Assembly: GCA_010093515.1 (NCBI GenBank)
Contig: MU001698.1
Coordinates: forward strand, 298,608 to 362,607
Source of the DNA: Lineolata rhizophorae
Lineage: Eukaryota; Ascomycota; Dothideomycetes; Lineolatales; Lineolataceae
Reading direction: 5' to 3'
DNA: 64,000 nucleotides
The notes beneath the pieces were generated by a model. That model was not told the origin of the DNA, made no database searches, and saw only the letters and a program-made list of their open reading frames with translations. Both the position numbers and the translations under genes were made by a program. Numbering within the stretch: the stretch's first letter is position 1; each line of letters opens with the position of its first letter. Of this stretch, positions 11,374-24,200 are shown in pieces.

Positions 11374-13206
11374 ATGGACGGCTTCGACACAATCACCATG
11401 TCGTACCTGACGGGTCCGATGGCGCCGCTCTCCAACGTTGGCGGGCCGCCGCAACCAAACGGGGGCGGCGACCCGATGAACGTGGTGCCGCAGCTGCTCC
11501 CGCCTGGGCCTCTCGACGGGCTCGACCACGGGTCCAACTTCGACGCCGAGACTTACGCTGGGTGAGTGCCCTTTTCGGTGGTCTTATTTCTGGCTATCAG
11601 CTGTGTTTGCGACGAGTATGCTTGTGTGGCAGAAGCGCGTGACTCTGCGATTAGAGCCTGCGCGGCTGGTTTGGGGTATGCCTCGTGTTCTGCGTGGTTG
11701 TGAGCTTGATCGCATCGCCATAGCTTTGCTTTGCGATAGCGCTGCGCCGCAGTTTGTCCGGGCGAGGCTGGTTCTGCTACTCCCGCCAGGGGTTACACTT
11801 GCCAGGCTCATTCTAATCGCCTTCCAACCTCGACCGTGAAAAACTTTGGGAATGGTTGATGCGGGCGCACATAAGCGATGCCAAAAAAAGAAAAAAAAGA
11901 CCATGCTGACGGATTGAACAGGAGTGAAGATGCGCAATACGGCCCCCCTCAGGGTGGGTTCCAAAGCCACAACCCTCAATTAAAGCGGTATCCTAGCGCA
12001 TACGACGACCCTTTCTCCGAGACGCTAAGCGGATACGAACAGCAGCTGCGTGCTGACGCCAACGGTGCGGCCGCAGATGCAGTCGAGCGCGGCGACAAGC
12101 TGCTTGGCTTCTCGCCGCCTAACATCCCGTATACCCTGCTCGATTACGCCCACATGCGGACTACCATCTCAATATCGGCCCAGCTGCACGGCATGTTCTT
12201 TCTCGCCGAGTCGCCGTGGGCGACGGCTGGAGATGCCGGCGGACAACCTACAGAGCTGACCTGCTACCGTCGTAACCTCTTCCAGATCACGGGTAACATC
12301 ACGTTACCGCGGCACCTGTCGTTCATTGCGACCGACCATAACGAGCATATCCCCATTGCGGTGTCCGAGCTTACGATATCGGCTACCGAGTCGGTGGAGG
12401 GGAACCTGGTGAAGATAATCTCGGTGCCGTGGAAGACGCCGGCGGGAGCTACCAATGCGGCCGCGCAACAGCAACAGCAGACGGAGGAGAAGACGGAAAA
12501 GGAACCTCAGTCCATCACTCTAGACCCTTCCAGCGCGCAGGATGTCAACGACAACCTCGTTAGCATTCCCATCGTGTGGAAACGGCTACAGTTCCGCATC
12601 GCTACGGCCAACAACGGCCGCCGGAAGGAGTTGCAGCAGCACTTCGTAGTGCGCCTCAAGGTCGTTGCTACAGTACTGACAACAGGTCAGAAGATGCCCA
12701 TCTGCGAAGTTCAATCAGGACCCATCATTGTCCGTGGTCGCTCGCCTCGCAACTTCCAGTCACGTAACGACTTCCCCATTAGCGGCTCCGCGGCGTCGGC
12801 CTCGAGAGCCAAGCTGCCCGCCCAGCCATCGCGGTCATCCACGGGCGAGTCGCACCCGCGAAGCGGCCACCACGCACATCAGAAATCGACGTCTTCCGCC
12901 CACCATCAACAACAACAAACGCAACCAGACGCCTGCCCGTCGAGCAACCCCACCGTCGCCGGCAGGCAACCCGCCCCTTCTCCGCTCGACATGCCCTCGA
13001 CCACCTTCTCCTTCTCCTACGACCCCGCCACTGCCGCCCCCGACCTCAACGTCTCTCCCGACTTCTTCGACTGGAAGATGATGCCCACGCCCACGCCGGG
13101 CCCAGCCACCGCGCTCCCACCCGACACTCCGGCCAGCTACCAGCTCGGCCCGAATCCGGGCTACGCCCAGTCGAGCCCTGATCTGACGCGCACCAGCATG
13201 CCTCCG

Positions 13207-13238
<32 letters not shown>

Positions 13239-14118
13239 CCGCCGCGCCAACATACGTCCGTTCGGCCAGCCCGGTATGATCGGCGCGCCGCAGTTCGGCG
13301 GGCCCGGTTCCGGCTTCGGCGGTGGCGACGCCGCCAGCGGCATGGCCGGCGGAGCTCCTCCCGCCGTGGGCGTCGGCAGCGCAGCCGGAGCCGGACCCGC
13401 CCACCACGGGGGCGGAAGCAGCTTGCAGAGCGGGGTGCCCGCCGGCGGCGGCGGCGGTGGTGGCGGCGGCAGCGGCGTGGACCACGCCAACGGCGCCCAG
13501 CAGATGGACGGCGTCGGAGGCGGCGGCGCACAGCTCGCCACGCCCGTCAACGCGCCCATCTCGCTCAGCCTCACCGACGACGAGCCCACGGGCAAGACGC
13601 CGAGTAGCGCCTGCGGTGGCGGCGGCGGCGGCGGCTACCGCGCCTCGAGTTCGCCGGAGAGCACCGGTGCCGCGGCGCACGTCGCCGGCGCCCCGCCTAC
13701 CGCGAGCACCAGCAGCGACGCCGAGACCGTGACGCCCGCGATGCCGCCGGCGCACGCGGGCAGTGCGTTTAGCAGCGGCGGCGGCGGCAACCCTAAAAAG
13801 GCGCCGCGGCTGTCGACGCTAGGCAGCGGGTACGGCCACCACCACGGCGGGACAGGCGGCGGCGGCGGGGCGGCGGCGTCGTCGACGTCGCCGTCGGGCC
13901 GGCCGCCCAGCTTCAGCCTCAACCTCATCACCTCCCCCGGCGACGAGAGCGCAGACCTGCTGTACGAGTACTTCCCCTTGGGCCTGGACGACTGGATGCC
14001 GCCCGTCGACGCCGTGTACAGGCCGCACGTGGTGCACCACATGAACCTGCCGAGCGATCCGAAGGCGCTGGCGGTCAAGGGGCGGAGCAAGCGGTATTTC
14101 GCGGAGGATGGGCCTTGA
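11374..14118 (+). CDS. ron1: NDT80/PhoG-family transcription factor, RON1-type regulator
   Basis: Likely the nuclear activator of the surrounding GlcNAc genes. Exons 11374-11561 and 11922-14118 with a 360-nt intron (GTGAGT...AACAG) give 794 aa. The NDT80 DNA-binding domain covers roughly residues 140-340 (YRRNLFQITGNITLP, VWKRLQFRIATANNGRRKEL, VVRLKVVA, IIVRGRSPRNFQ). The rest is disordered: a His/Gln-rich stretch, at least four poly-Gly runs of 7-10 residues and Ser/Ala-rich linkers, ending in a conserved-looking acidic/aromatic tail (LLYEYFPLGLDDWMPPVDAVY) near the C-terminus. The start ATG has perfect CCACCATGG context. NDT80-like proteins in filamentous fungi include XprG/VIB-1, NdtA and RON1 types; RON1 is chosen from the cluster context (in Trichoderma RON1 lies inside and controls this cluster), not from sequence alone. 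Confidence 0.88.
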
Positions 14119-17100
14119 TTTTGGGAAAGGGGAAGATGAAAGCGGAGGGGTTTGTGCTTGTATCGATTGGGCTGATGGGTTTTTGGTCCGCGCCATTTTG
14201 GCGGCTTGCATCGTGGGTTTACGAGATTCTTCCAACCATCCTTGGTCTTTTTGGCGTAGGGGGGTTGGCATGTGCTTTTTCTTTTTGATTTATTTTTTTT
14301 TTGGGAGCTGCGTTTCCTAAGCTTTTGGTCTGTTTCGGCTGTTGTATGCTTGGGCTCGAATCTTCTCTCTGCTCTCTCTTTCTTTTGTTCTTGCTTTGTT
14401 CTCCTTGAAGAGAAAATCTTCTCGTTTCCGTTTTTGAGCCCAAGTGCGGATCTCTTGGTATTTGGTTACGCATATTCCCCCGCTTGCTTTACGTTTGAGC
14501 TTTTTGATAACGAGCGGTTGGTTCCTTGCACGGACGGACATTATGCATTGGAAAACGGGGGCATCTAGGGTAGATGGACGGATGGACAATGGGAAAGGAT
14601 TATCTAACGGTCGTTTCTAATGTTTGTTTTCTCCATGGCGAGGGCTGCTCTCCGGTTGGTATGCTTGCTTGTCTTGCACAGGCCGGGCTTGTCCTGCTTC
14701 GTGAGAATGGGCATGGCTCGCTCGGGAACAAGGAGGGCGAGCGACGCCGCATGACGTGAGTCGCTCCAAAGTTTTGGACCGAAGAAAAAGAGAACGATTT
14801 TAAGGGCTGTGAGGGAATCAGAGGTTGGGACTTAGGAGGTCGGATTCTGCACAGGGCAGATTGAAGGAGTTACTTTTTTTGTATTTTCTTTGTTTTCCCT
14901 TTTTATATAGTTTTGGAGTGGTTATACCCTGGGAGGTCAAAGGTCTTTGGCCGGTTACGCGGACGCGGACACAGAGACGGAGGAGTTGAGAGGGTTGATT
15001 TCCATGATTGCTCTCCGCTTTTTTTTTTTTTTTTCTTGGTCTTGTTTCTTCCTGAGATGTTAGTGCTCCTAGCCCTTTAGGGAATGCATAGATATGGATG
15101 GATGGATGGTTCGATGGAAGGCATAGTTAGGTAGTTAGGTGGTGGGTTGGCCTGGCTGGGGGAGATTGAGCTGCGCTCGATTGGGAAATGGAGGTTTATG
15201 AGATGATTGTGAAGCGCTTTCGTGGAGCACGTGTCTCGGTCCTAGTGCGTATGTGTGCACGTGTGCCTGTCCATACCACGCCGGGCGTGGAAATTTCTGG
15301 CGGACAAAGTCGGTCCGGTCTAGATAGATGGTTTTGGTCCTGACGTTGACATCGATTCAGGTAGTCGGAAAGCGGTCTGTTCAGTTCCACTCAATTTCCT
15401 TTTTCTCCGCCGGTGCGTAGAGCCTCCTTCCCACGTACGAGGAGCTCTTCCCCCCCTTCCCCTTCTCAGGACCATTTCCTCGCCCTCTGGGCTTCCCGTC
15501 TCTCCCCGCCCTATGCAGAGCTTCTCGGGCGCGAGACCGCCGCCTGCAGCGCGAGCCCGGAGATGATCAGGTCGGACGAGCCTGGGTCTAGGGCCCGGCC
15601 GATTGTGCCTATTTCGCTGGTCGCTGCACAGGCGTGGCGGCGCCTCCCGGTGGATTTGCGTGTCGTCTTGGCGCCTTGTCTGGTGCGAGCCCTCACTCAC
15701 GTGGTGGGGGGCGCTTTGCTGCTTGGTGCCGGTGCGAGTAGACGGCCCGGATGCCGGAGACGTGGTCTGTGGCAGTCAAGTCGAGAGCCTTCGCAATTGA
15801 CAAGAGGCGAAGCCGGCATGCTCCGCTCGCGGTCATCTCGGCCGTGGGCGAGTGCTTCGCCTCGATCTCGCGTTCCCTTTGCCGCGCCAACGCCCGCCAA
15901 CGTGCTCCCGAGGCCGAGAGCGATCTCAGCCGCCAACCCCCCCCCGGCGCGGGCGCAAGAGGCTTGCCCGCCACCTTGGCCGCGCCAAAAAAAAAACAAC
16001 CACACGATCCTAGCGCGAGATAGCCTCCCCGCAACCGTCGCGGCTTACATACGTACTGTAGCTCTGAGGCCCCACCCACGCACCTGCATATGTGCATGCA
16101 TGCAGGCACGCGAAAGGGGCACCCGTGCAGCTGGTTCTCGCTACGGAGTTATGTATCCACATACGTAGTAGCTACCCCCGACCTCGGCTCTTTTTTTCGC
16201 AGGCCGCGTGGCATTATCGTTCGCAGAAAGCGGCGGTTGTGTTCGTGGGCTGGGTAGTAGCTATGTGCGTAGGTGCCGGCAACTAAAGCACGGTCCTGGA
16301 TCGGATTCGAGGGACGCCGGTTGGTTTTAATTCATTTGAGACGCGCGGGGGGCGGGGATGTGCTTCTCTGTCGGAGATTTTGTTTGTTTCGGTTTTCGTG
16401 GGGCCCGGGGGCGGTGGGGCTCGGGTACGGAGGGCGTTTCGAGTAGGTTGGTGCTGGGAAAGAAGAACGGTTTTGGTTGGCTAAACTGGCCGGAAACGAA
16501 ATGGTCGGCTGGGGCGAGCGGTGTGGCATGCATCGAGGGGATAACTGTTTCGCGGGTTAGATGCGACTATGGAAAACCCCTTTTGCAACAGAGGAATCCG
16601 TGTGCAGGAAGGCGGGTTTGTGGCGTACTGGGAGGCTGTGTGGAGTTCCAGAGGCCTGGTTTTGACGGTTGCATTCAACAGGCTATTGGATTCGCAGGAA
16701 CAGAGAATGTTTTTTCAGTGAGTGGTATTTAGAAATATAGAATGCGTTTTAAGAGATAATCAATTGAGTTCTCAACCGGATGGCACAGGATGTAAGAGCG
16801 GCAATGGTTTATCCTAAAATACAGATCTCAGCAGTCAGGTGGATAAGCCAAATTGATATTCACTAGGACCACTTTCTTTTACATCCTCAACTAGCGAGCT
16901 CCTGACGTATATACCCACCTGTTTAGCGCTCTAGAACCACGCCAAACCTAAAATGTGTTCCAAATCCGCACCGTTCGATCCGGACGCAACACCAAATGCA
17001 TGTCACTACTACTAGTCGATGATCAGATCAGCTTCATACGCCCAATTTCCCCTTCAACTGCCCCCGTCCACGACCTATGCAGTCGGCAACTGAATGCAGC

Positions 17101-19073
17101 AAACTGCGTTTATACCCATCCCTTGCTCCACGTAAAACGCCACAGCGTCCCGCCCCTCAGTCTCCGACACTCGCAGCCCAGGGCGGGACACGAAACGAAA
17201 ACTAGGCGCCCGCCCTGGGGTGCGCCGGTCGACGTTGGACGGCAGCTGCCGAATGCACCGGCGCAATGCAACCTCGCTGCAGGTAGCAAGCCTGACTAGC
17301 CAGCAAGCACGAAACCATATGCGTGCCGCTAGCTGGCACTCAGTGGGTGGTAGGCCGCTAGATGTGGAGCTGGCGAGAAAACAGACTTCAAACGGACAAA
17401 TCGATACGGCTCAGACGTGAAAAAGAGAAAAAGGAGAGTGGCGACAGAAGTACCGGTGTGGAAGAACTGCTCGGTGTAGGAAGGTCGCGGCGAAGCCAGT
17501 TTCCAAAAGAAGCAAAGCAAGGACTGAGAGGGTCTTCATCTATTCCCGGCCTTCAGAAAGACCTCCTACCAAAGGAAAGAGGAAGGGAACAAGAAGATAC
17601 CCCAAGTGCCAAGACTAGGGTTCTATATTTATACATACGAAGCCTCGTGCACCAATGGCAAGCAACCACCTACCTACCTATAAAGGCGAAGGCTATATTA
17701 TACCCAGTGGGTCCTATAAAGAGCGCCAAAGGAGGGACAAACGTGTATGTACACATGTACGTGCGCATCCACGTGCGCCTCTCCCCTCGGTCCACTCAGC
17801 TGGAACCCTCTCAACTCGCCCGTAGTCATTCAATCGCATTACTTTTCCACCTATTGGCGGCACCACCCTTCGCCTCCAATCTCCCCGCAACACGCCAACT
17901 CCCGAGCGAAAGAGCGAGAGTGACCTGATCGACCGGCGCCCTATGCATCGATGCAACCCATGCCCACCGCTTTCCATACGCTAAGCGGGCAATCATGGGA
18001 ATGAAACGGTCGGCGGCTCGCGGCGGGACCCAGGCGGCCATTTTCGCCGCGTGCGGCGCCAACCACTCGATTGTGCCAAGCGCGGACCCTATACAGCTCC
18101 GACTCCCGATGGGAGTCAATGTGAGGCGCTGGGTAGTAACTTGACGTAGAGAGCTTTTCTCATTCTTCACTCCTTGCAGGCTGGTCTCGATGCGACATAT
18201 GCACGGCGTTCGTGTCCAGCGGCCGGTTAATCTCTGCAGAGTAGAATAGAATAGGTATAGGTATTTTCTTCGAGCTTCTGCCTCGGATGACACCGTCCCA
18301 TCCACTGATTCAAAAAAGCATAGGACTCCCTTCTAGGAGGCAAGGGAGGCAAGGGAGAGCAAGCAAGCGCGTAAGAAACCTGGTAGGCTTCCCCACTGGC
18401 CAAGAAAGCATCAAGCACGTCCTCTCTAGCCTCGAGGACGACTAAAACAATACCCATGAGCCAAATAGATAGGGCAAATGAAAAGATGGAGTCGTGAACC
18501 GCCGTATCTGAAAAAGAAGTAGAAGAAAATAAAAAAAATCACAGAAATATGGAGACATGCAAACCCCTTTCAAAAGTCGTGAATAGCGAGTCTCAACTCT
18601 CCCACCCTGTGAGCACCGCAAGCCAACTTTTGTCCGTCTCCGCAGCCCATGCAGTTCGCCCGGCCCCGTGCTCGACCCTGAGATGATGATGCAGCTCACG
18701 CATTACGATGCCATGCCATGCCATGCCATACCGTGTCATATTCCGCCATTCCTCGCATATTTCAAGATGACGCTTTGCTCAATAGCCTCAATATTGCCAG
18801 TCATCCTAGAACAATCACCAGCATTCTCCACCACAAATAGGAAAAGAAACAAAAAAGAAAAAGCGCCGAAAAAGGCTAAAAAGACACCATCCGCCAAATC
18901 TAGACCGCCAACCAAAGCTCCTAGCCAAACATGCCAGTGCCCACCGAAAAAAAAAAGCCAACACCATGCCCCAGCGAGCCCAAAAGAACCGAAACAACAG
19001 AAAAAGAAAGCACTCTAACCCCCACATCCCCTCTCCCTCCCTCCCTCCCTCCCTCCCTCCCTCCCCTCCATCC
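14119..19073. other. Spacer between convergent ron1 and hxk3
   Basis: About 5 kb with no supported gene. It holds the ron1 3' UTR side (T-rich 14270-14420), a poly-T run near 15020-15036, TACGTA motifs near 16049 and 16160, and A-rich tracts near 18840-19000. The 251-aa open frame at 15413-16168 has no domain and looks spurious. Confidence 0.55.
19031..19064. repeat. CCCT microsatellite
   Basis: Eight or so tandem CCCT units directly after the hxk3 stop codon, forming a pure pyrimidine tract. It lies in the 3' region of the minus-strand hxk3 gene. Confidence 0.95.
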
Positions 19074-21270
19074 TCAATCCCGACAACACGCCGCAACAGC
19101 CGCCCCGAAAATAGCCGCCTCGTGCGCCTCCTCTAGCAACACCACACACCCGGGTCCCACACCGCCGTCGCCGTCCCGGCGCCGCCGCCCCTGCTGCTGC
19201 TGCTCCCTCCTCAGCTCGTCCAGAAACGCCTGCGCCCGGCCCTTGAACCCCGGGTACTTCTCGATGACGGTGCCGTTGCAGCCGACCGTCGTGCGGCGGA
19301 GCCCGGCCACCGGCCGCTCGCCGGGCGGCTCGGGGTCAGGGTCGGACGCCGACGCCGACGAAGACGAGGCGAGCGACGGTGGCGTCGAGGACGACGACGA
19401 CGACGACGCGGAGCCCGGCTCCGTCGGCGTGTCGGCGCGTGCCGCCGGGGCGGAGGTGGTGATTGTGGCGGCTGCGGCGGCGGCGGCCTCGGCGTCGAGC
19501 CGCAGCGCGTTGAGTGCGTAGATGGCCGTGGCGAGGAAGGCGGCGGCGCGGCGGGACACGAGCGTGGCGAGCTGCTTGACGAAGCGGAGCTCCGCGGGCG
19601 ACGGATCCTGCGGGAGGGGGTGGTCCCGCATAAGCTTATCGGCTGCTGCGGCGAGCTGCGGGGAGTCGTCGCTCTCGAAGGCGGCGAGGACGGCCGTGTC
19701 GAGGGCGTAGGGCTCCTGCAAGCCTTGCGGGACCACGCCGCCGAAGAGCGCGGCGCGCTCGACGGCCTCGAGCAGGACGAGGCGGGCGATCTCGCCGAGG
19801 TAGCGGCCCGAGATCATGTACTCGAGGGGCTGGAAGTCGGGCTGGGGGTGCTGGGCGTTGAGCGCGTCGTCCCAGCGCGTCGTGGGGAAGACACCGCGGC
19901 CGAACATGGACAGCTCCGTGTTGACGAGGACGTGAGTGGCGCGGGCGTGCCAGCTGCGTGGCCGGGCGCCGTACTTGCCCCGGGAGAGCGTGGTGACGGG
20001 CAGGTGCACGGCGGCGTTGGTGCCCGTGCCCAGGATTAGGGCCATCCTGGTCGCGGCGTCGCGGTAGGCGCGGGCGAGTAGGGTAGCGGAGCCGTCGTTG
20101 ACGATGGCGTCGACGCGGACGTTCAAGTTCTGTGTGGAGAGCGAAAGGGTCAGCATTGCACAACTGCCGCGTTGTTTCAAGCTGCGGCTGCGGAGGGCCG
20201 CGGGATCAATGAAGCTGCTGACGCGAGCGCCGGCGGAAGTACGTATAAAACATTGGGAGCAGCCAATTGCGACAAGGGACGAGGCGGCACAACAGAAACA
20301 GATCTCACTTACCTGCCGCCGGCAGGCCTGCATGACCAGATCGCCGAGATCGTGGCCGAGCAGGCCAGGGGTGGCGCGGAACCCCTTGCCCATCTCTAGC
20401 AGCATGGCGTTGCGGATCGACGTTTGCCTAGCGGGGAAAGCTCGAGTCAGCCTCAACGGCTCCGGAAGTCGCGGTGGCACAAAGACGGCAGCCGTGGAAC
20501 CGGGAGATGGCAACTTACTCGACCGGGAAGGACCAGGACAGACCCATGGGAACGGGATCCGCCCGCCGCACCGCGGCATCCGTGGTGGCTGCGTCGGCGG
20601 CGGCGGCGGCGATGGCGGCGTCGGACGCGTCTGATAGGGCGTCGTGTTGCTGTGTTTTCACCACCTCCTTCTCCTTCTCGTCCTCCAAGGTCTGCCGCTT
20701 CTGGATCGTCGCCAGCGTCTCCCTGATGCATCCAGCCATCCAGTCGAAAAACTCCTCGCCTTCCAGGCCGCGCACGGCGCGATCGATGCGGTGGTTGCTC
20801 ATGTGGACGATGCGCATTCCCGCCTCCCCCGCCTGCTTGCCGGCCAGGGCCACCAAGGCGACGCGGAACGTGGAGCCGCCAACGTCGAGGGCCAGGTAGG
20901 TTCCCCGCTCCTGGCCGCTTGGTAGGGTGTGGTTGAAGGATGGCAGCATGCAGATGTTGCTGTTTTCCAGCTTGGGTTTGAATTGCTCTTGCAGTCTGGC
21001 GGACATTGCGAGCATCGTTGCGGGTTGTATCGGGGCCTCGAACAAGCACCGCACCTCTGCCAAGAACTCGTCCGGCGTCCGCATTTTGGCGTTCGATGAT
21101 ATCGTCGGCTCGGAAAAGCGGTTGATCTTTTCTTGTTTACTCCGGAACGAGGGGAATGGAGGGAGCGCTCCATGCAACATTGAGGGAAACATGACGACCA
21201 TCTCCAACGCCGAGACGATGCTCCTCCACACATCCGCCATGAAAGAACGCCAGGACAAGGCTCCGAACAT
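19074..21270 (-). CDS. hxk3: Hexokinase-family N-acetylglucosamine kinase
   Basis: Predicted to phosphorylate imported GlcNAc to GlcNAc-6-P, the substrate of Dac1. Exons 20519-21270, 20313-20427 and 19074-20129 (both introns GTAAGT) give 640 aa, or 630 aa if translation starts at the second in-frame ATG (21240). Hexokinase motifs: LALDVGGSTFRV (126-137), SWSFPVEQTS (245-254), VRVDAIVNDGSAT (293-305), LILGTGTNAAV (320-330), LVNTELSMFG (357-366), EYMISGRYLGE (392-402) and VGCNGTVIEKYPGF (571-584). The catalytic Asp region reads IVNDGSA rather than the glucokinase-like VNDTVGT, in line with the diverged Nag5/Hxk3 branch. Odd features are an Ala-rich stretch (about 205-235) and a roughly 60-residue Ala/Ser/Thr/Pro insertion (about 500-560) inside the large subdomain. 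It is convergent with ron1 and runs in the same direction as ngt1. Confidence 0.92.
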
Positions 21271-24200
21271 GTAGGAAGCCTTGTCCAGGCTCGCCCGGAA
21301 GCGCTGAATATTGCGGTAGAAAACTACTTCGCGATGTGATAGGCGGGTATAATGTGACTTGTCCCTTTCTTGCTCTCTTGGGTCAAATGGCTAGAAAGAA
21401 AGCGGAACCGGTGGAGAGTGAGATAAGGACTCAAAGCAGATAAGAAAGGCCACAATAGTAGGGCAATTAGTGAAAGGCTGGCGCTACGCTTTAGCCGCGG
21501 CTTCTTTCCCTGGCCCCTTTCGTCAATGCCAGCGTGCAGCCCCAACGGTGTGCGGGCTGGAAGCTTGCAGCGGGCGAGGCGCAAGCCCTATATTACTCAA
21601 GAAGGGGGCGGTTGCCGCACAATGGCGCGGCGGGGCGGACAGAGCAGTGTGGCACTGGCAACGTCGAAGAAAAGGTCAGGGCCAGTCAAAGGACCGGGCG
21701 CGAGCAAATGCAATAAGAAAATCAGGCTGCTGTTGCTGGCCAGTCGAGGATCGACCAGTCGCAAACGCTTCTTATGCATGGCGGTTGTACGGGGCGCGGC
21801 GCTTCTGTCGCGGATGGTACGGGCACGGCGAAGGTGTCATCCGTGTCGAATTGGCGGGCGCGCGGGGTGGAGATGGGCGGGCCGGGGGGGAGGGGGGGTA
21901 TGGGCTTGCTGCCTCCAGGGTAAAAGGGGGGGAGGGGGGTATGCGGTGGGCAATGGATGCGAGGGAGTTTGAAAGGGGGTGGATGGAGGGAGTGAAGGAA
22001 GGGAGCGAATAATAGCGTCTCGCAGGCCAAAACGCACAGATCGACCAAGGGCAATAGTAAAAGGACTTAATAATAGAGGGCAGTCTACGCCCGTATCGAC
22101 CGGCGCAGGGACGAGGGGAAGGGAGGGGAGGGGAGGGGACGAAGGAACGAGCAGCAGGCTAGCTAGCAAGCAAGCAGGCCGGAGCAATGAAACAAACGGC
22201 GGCGGCGTGCGTGCGTGAGGATAGAGAGACAAAAACAACAGGGACAACAGCGGCGCATCGGAGGGGGTGCAGGAGGCCCGGCCCTAAGGGGCGAGAGTGC
22301 TGACGGCGGGTCACGGCAGGGCGGGATAAGCGCTGCGGCCACCAGGCAAAGAGGCTGCTACGCAAGGGTCCAGAAAGGGCCGCGGTACGGGCCTTTGCTG
22401 CCCCAAGCTTTTGCTTCTTGCCCTGCCGTGTGCGTCGTCGTCGTCGTCGCCGTCGAGCTCGAGCTTTTGGCGGGAAGGTAGGTATGTACCTAGAGTGCTG
22501 TTGTAACCGTGTGGGTCGGGGTCGGAGTGTGCCGTCGCGGGGATCGGCGCGCACGCACTCGCCGACCCTCTCGACGCGCAAACGAAGGGGGAAAAGACCC
22601 CGTGGACGAACGTTGCTGGGCCTCGCGCACGGCGGCAATCAGGGCGCGCCCGATGGGCCGGGCCCGAGGAGTGGCCAGCCGGAGGCTTGGGGGCTGCCGC
22701 CGTAGCCTGCTGTGGACGCGGGCCGCCGCCGGCGAGGCGGGCGTAAGGCAGGTAGGGAGGTATCATCCATTCTTTTCGAGGGGGAGGAAGAACGTAACCG
22801 TTCGACGCAACTTCACCATTCCCGGTTGGTCGCCCGCGGGCCCGCGGTGGTCCGCCGGCCGCGCGACACCCAGCGCGAGCTCGAGATCTGCCCGGCACAC
22901 AGGCGAAAGTTGGTGCGCGCGTTTCCCGCTGCTGGCGACAATGAATGGTTGTCGCGCCTGCTATGTAGGAGGTCTCAAGTCGCGGCGTGCGGCGACTGTG
23001 CTGTGCTGCGTACTCCGCATCCTCCCATTGCGCCGCACTGCACTCAATCTCCCTAGCGCCGCCGCCTCGTCTGGCTGGGAGCCTCCCGGCCGCCGTGCCG
23101 CGCGCGCCCTGCAGCACGTGTCTTCTACATGCTACATACGTATGTATGTACCGGGTGCCGCTTAGCTTGCCGCAGATCCGGGCCCGTCCTTGGCCAACGT
23201 CGACCGATGGCATCGTCGTCGTACTCGCCACCGCCAGATCCGACCATCGCTCGCGGCGGCTCTCTTGGTCCTCGCGAAGGCTACCCAACGCGGCCGCCCT
23301 TGCTCGCCGACGGCGGTGGCTACGCTCGCTCGGTATGTACGGCCAGCCGGCGCAAAACAAGACCGTTGCCGGACCGGGCGGCGAGACGCCCTCCACTCGG
23401 GCGCCAGACGTAAGCAGACGGCAAACGAGCCCCAAGACCTGCGTGCAACCAAAGACGGAGTCGCAATTCCCCCTTTGGCAACCCTGCGCCCGCGGCACGG
23501 TGCGACCACCGGGGCACCACGAACAACTCACTATTTCTTGGGCCGTCGAACCTCGCATCTCGAGGGCGCGCTCTCCCAACCAGTCGTGTCCCATGTTACC
23601 TCGTACTCGCTGACCGGGCACTGCACCTATAGCTAGTTTGAGTGATCGATAACACCCATACTACATACGTACTTTACTCTTCGCCGATAGCTCGGAGTAG
23701 CCTTGGAAAGTGTATTCAATGGGCTTGCAGTGCCGAGCGCGACTCATGACCGCTGGAGCTTCTTATTGGACCGATTCACTTCTCGGACTTGTTGCCTATC
23801 CTCGAGCCTGGGCTACTAGGGCTGTTCTCTCCGATGAGCGAGTCCCAAGGCCTCGAATCGGCTCGAGGACTCGTCGAACTTCATCCATGTAACGTGGAGG
23901 CGTTCCGACATTCTCCCTAGGGAGACGACGGGCTCTCCGGCTATCGAGACGGCGAGCCAAAGCCTCACTCTCCAAGGTGCCTAGGACGGAAGTACACGCT
24001 ATCGCCTCCGGAAGTCTCGACGGGGTTATCTGAGCCCGCGACAGAGAGATGCACCTGTTCGCCTGACAGGAACCATCTCGAGCTCGGCCGAGCTCGTCAG
24101 GCCTAGTCTCGAATGCCACGACGGCTGGATACGGCTGCAATGTCTCTCTACCGCAAGGCTTATTTTTAAAAGTCGCCCAGGCGCCAGGTTTCGAATGCAA

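Noticed and set aside
13200-13650. GGC-type repeats as a possible non-coding microsatellite array
   Set aside because: They lie in frame inside ron1 and encode poly-Gly linkers.
12835-13755. Long minus-strand frame opposite ron1
   Set aside because: Mirror of the GGC-repeat region encoding poly-Gly in ron1; no protein signature.
15413-16168. 251-codon plus-strand frame between ron1 and hxk3
   Set aside because: No recognisable features and composition like the spacer; likely chance.
22311-23621. 436-codon open frame on the minus strand
   Set aside because: Random, Arg/Gly/Pro-rich composition typical of GC-rich non-coding DNA; no domain, and similar open frames on the opposite strand.
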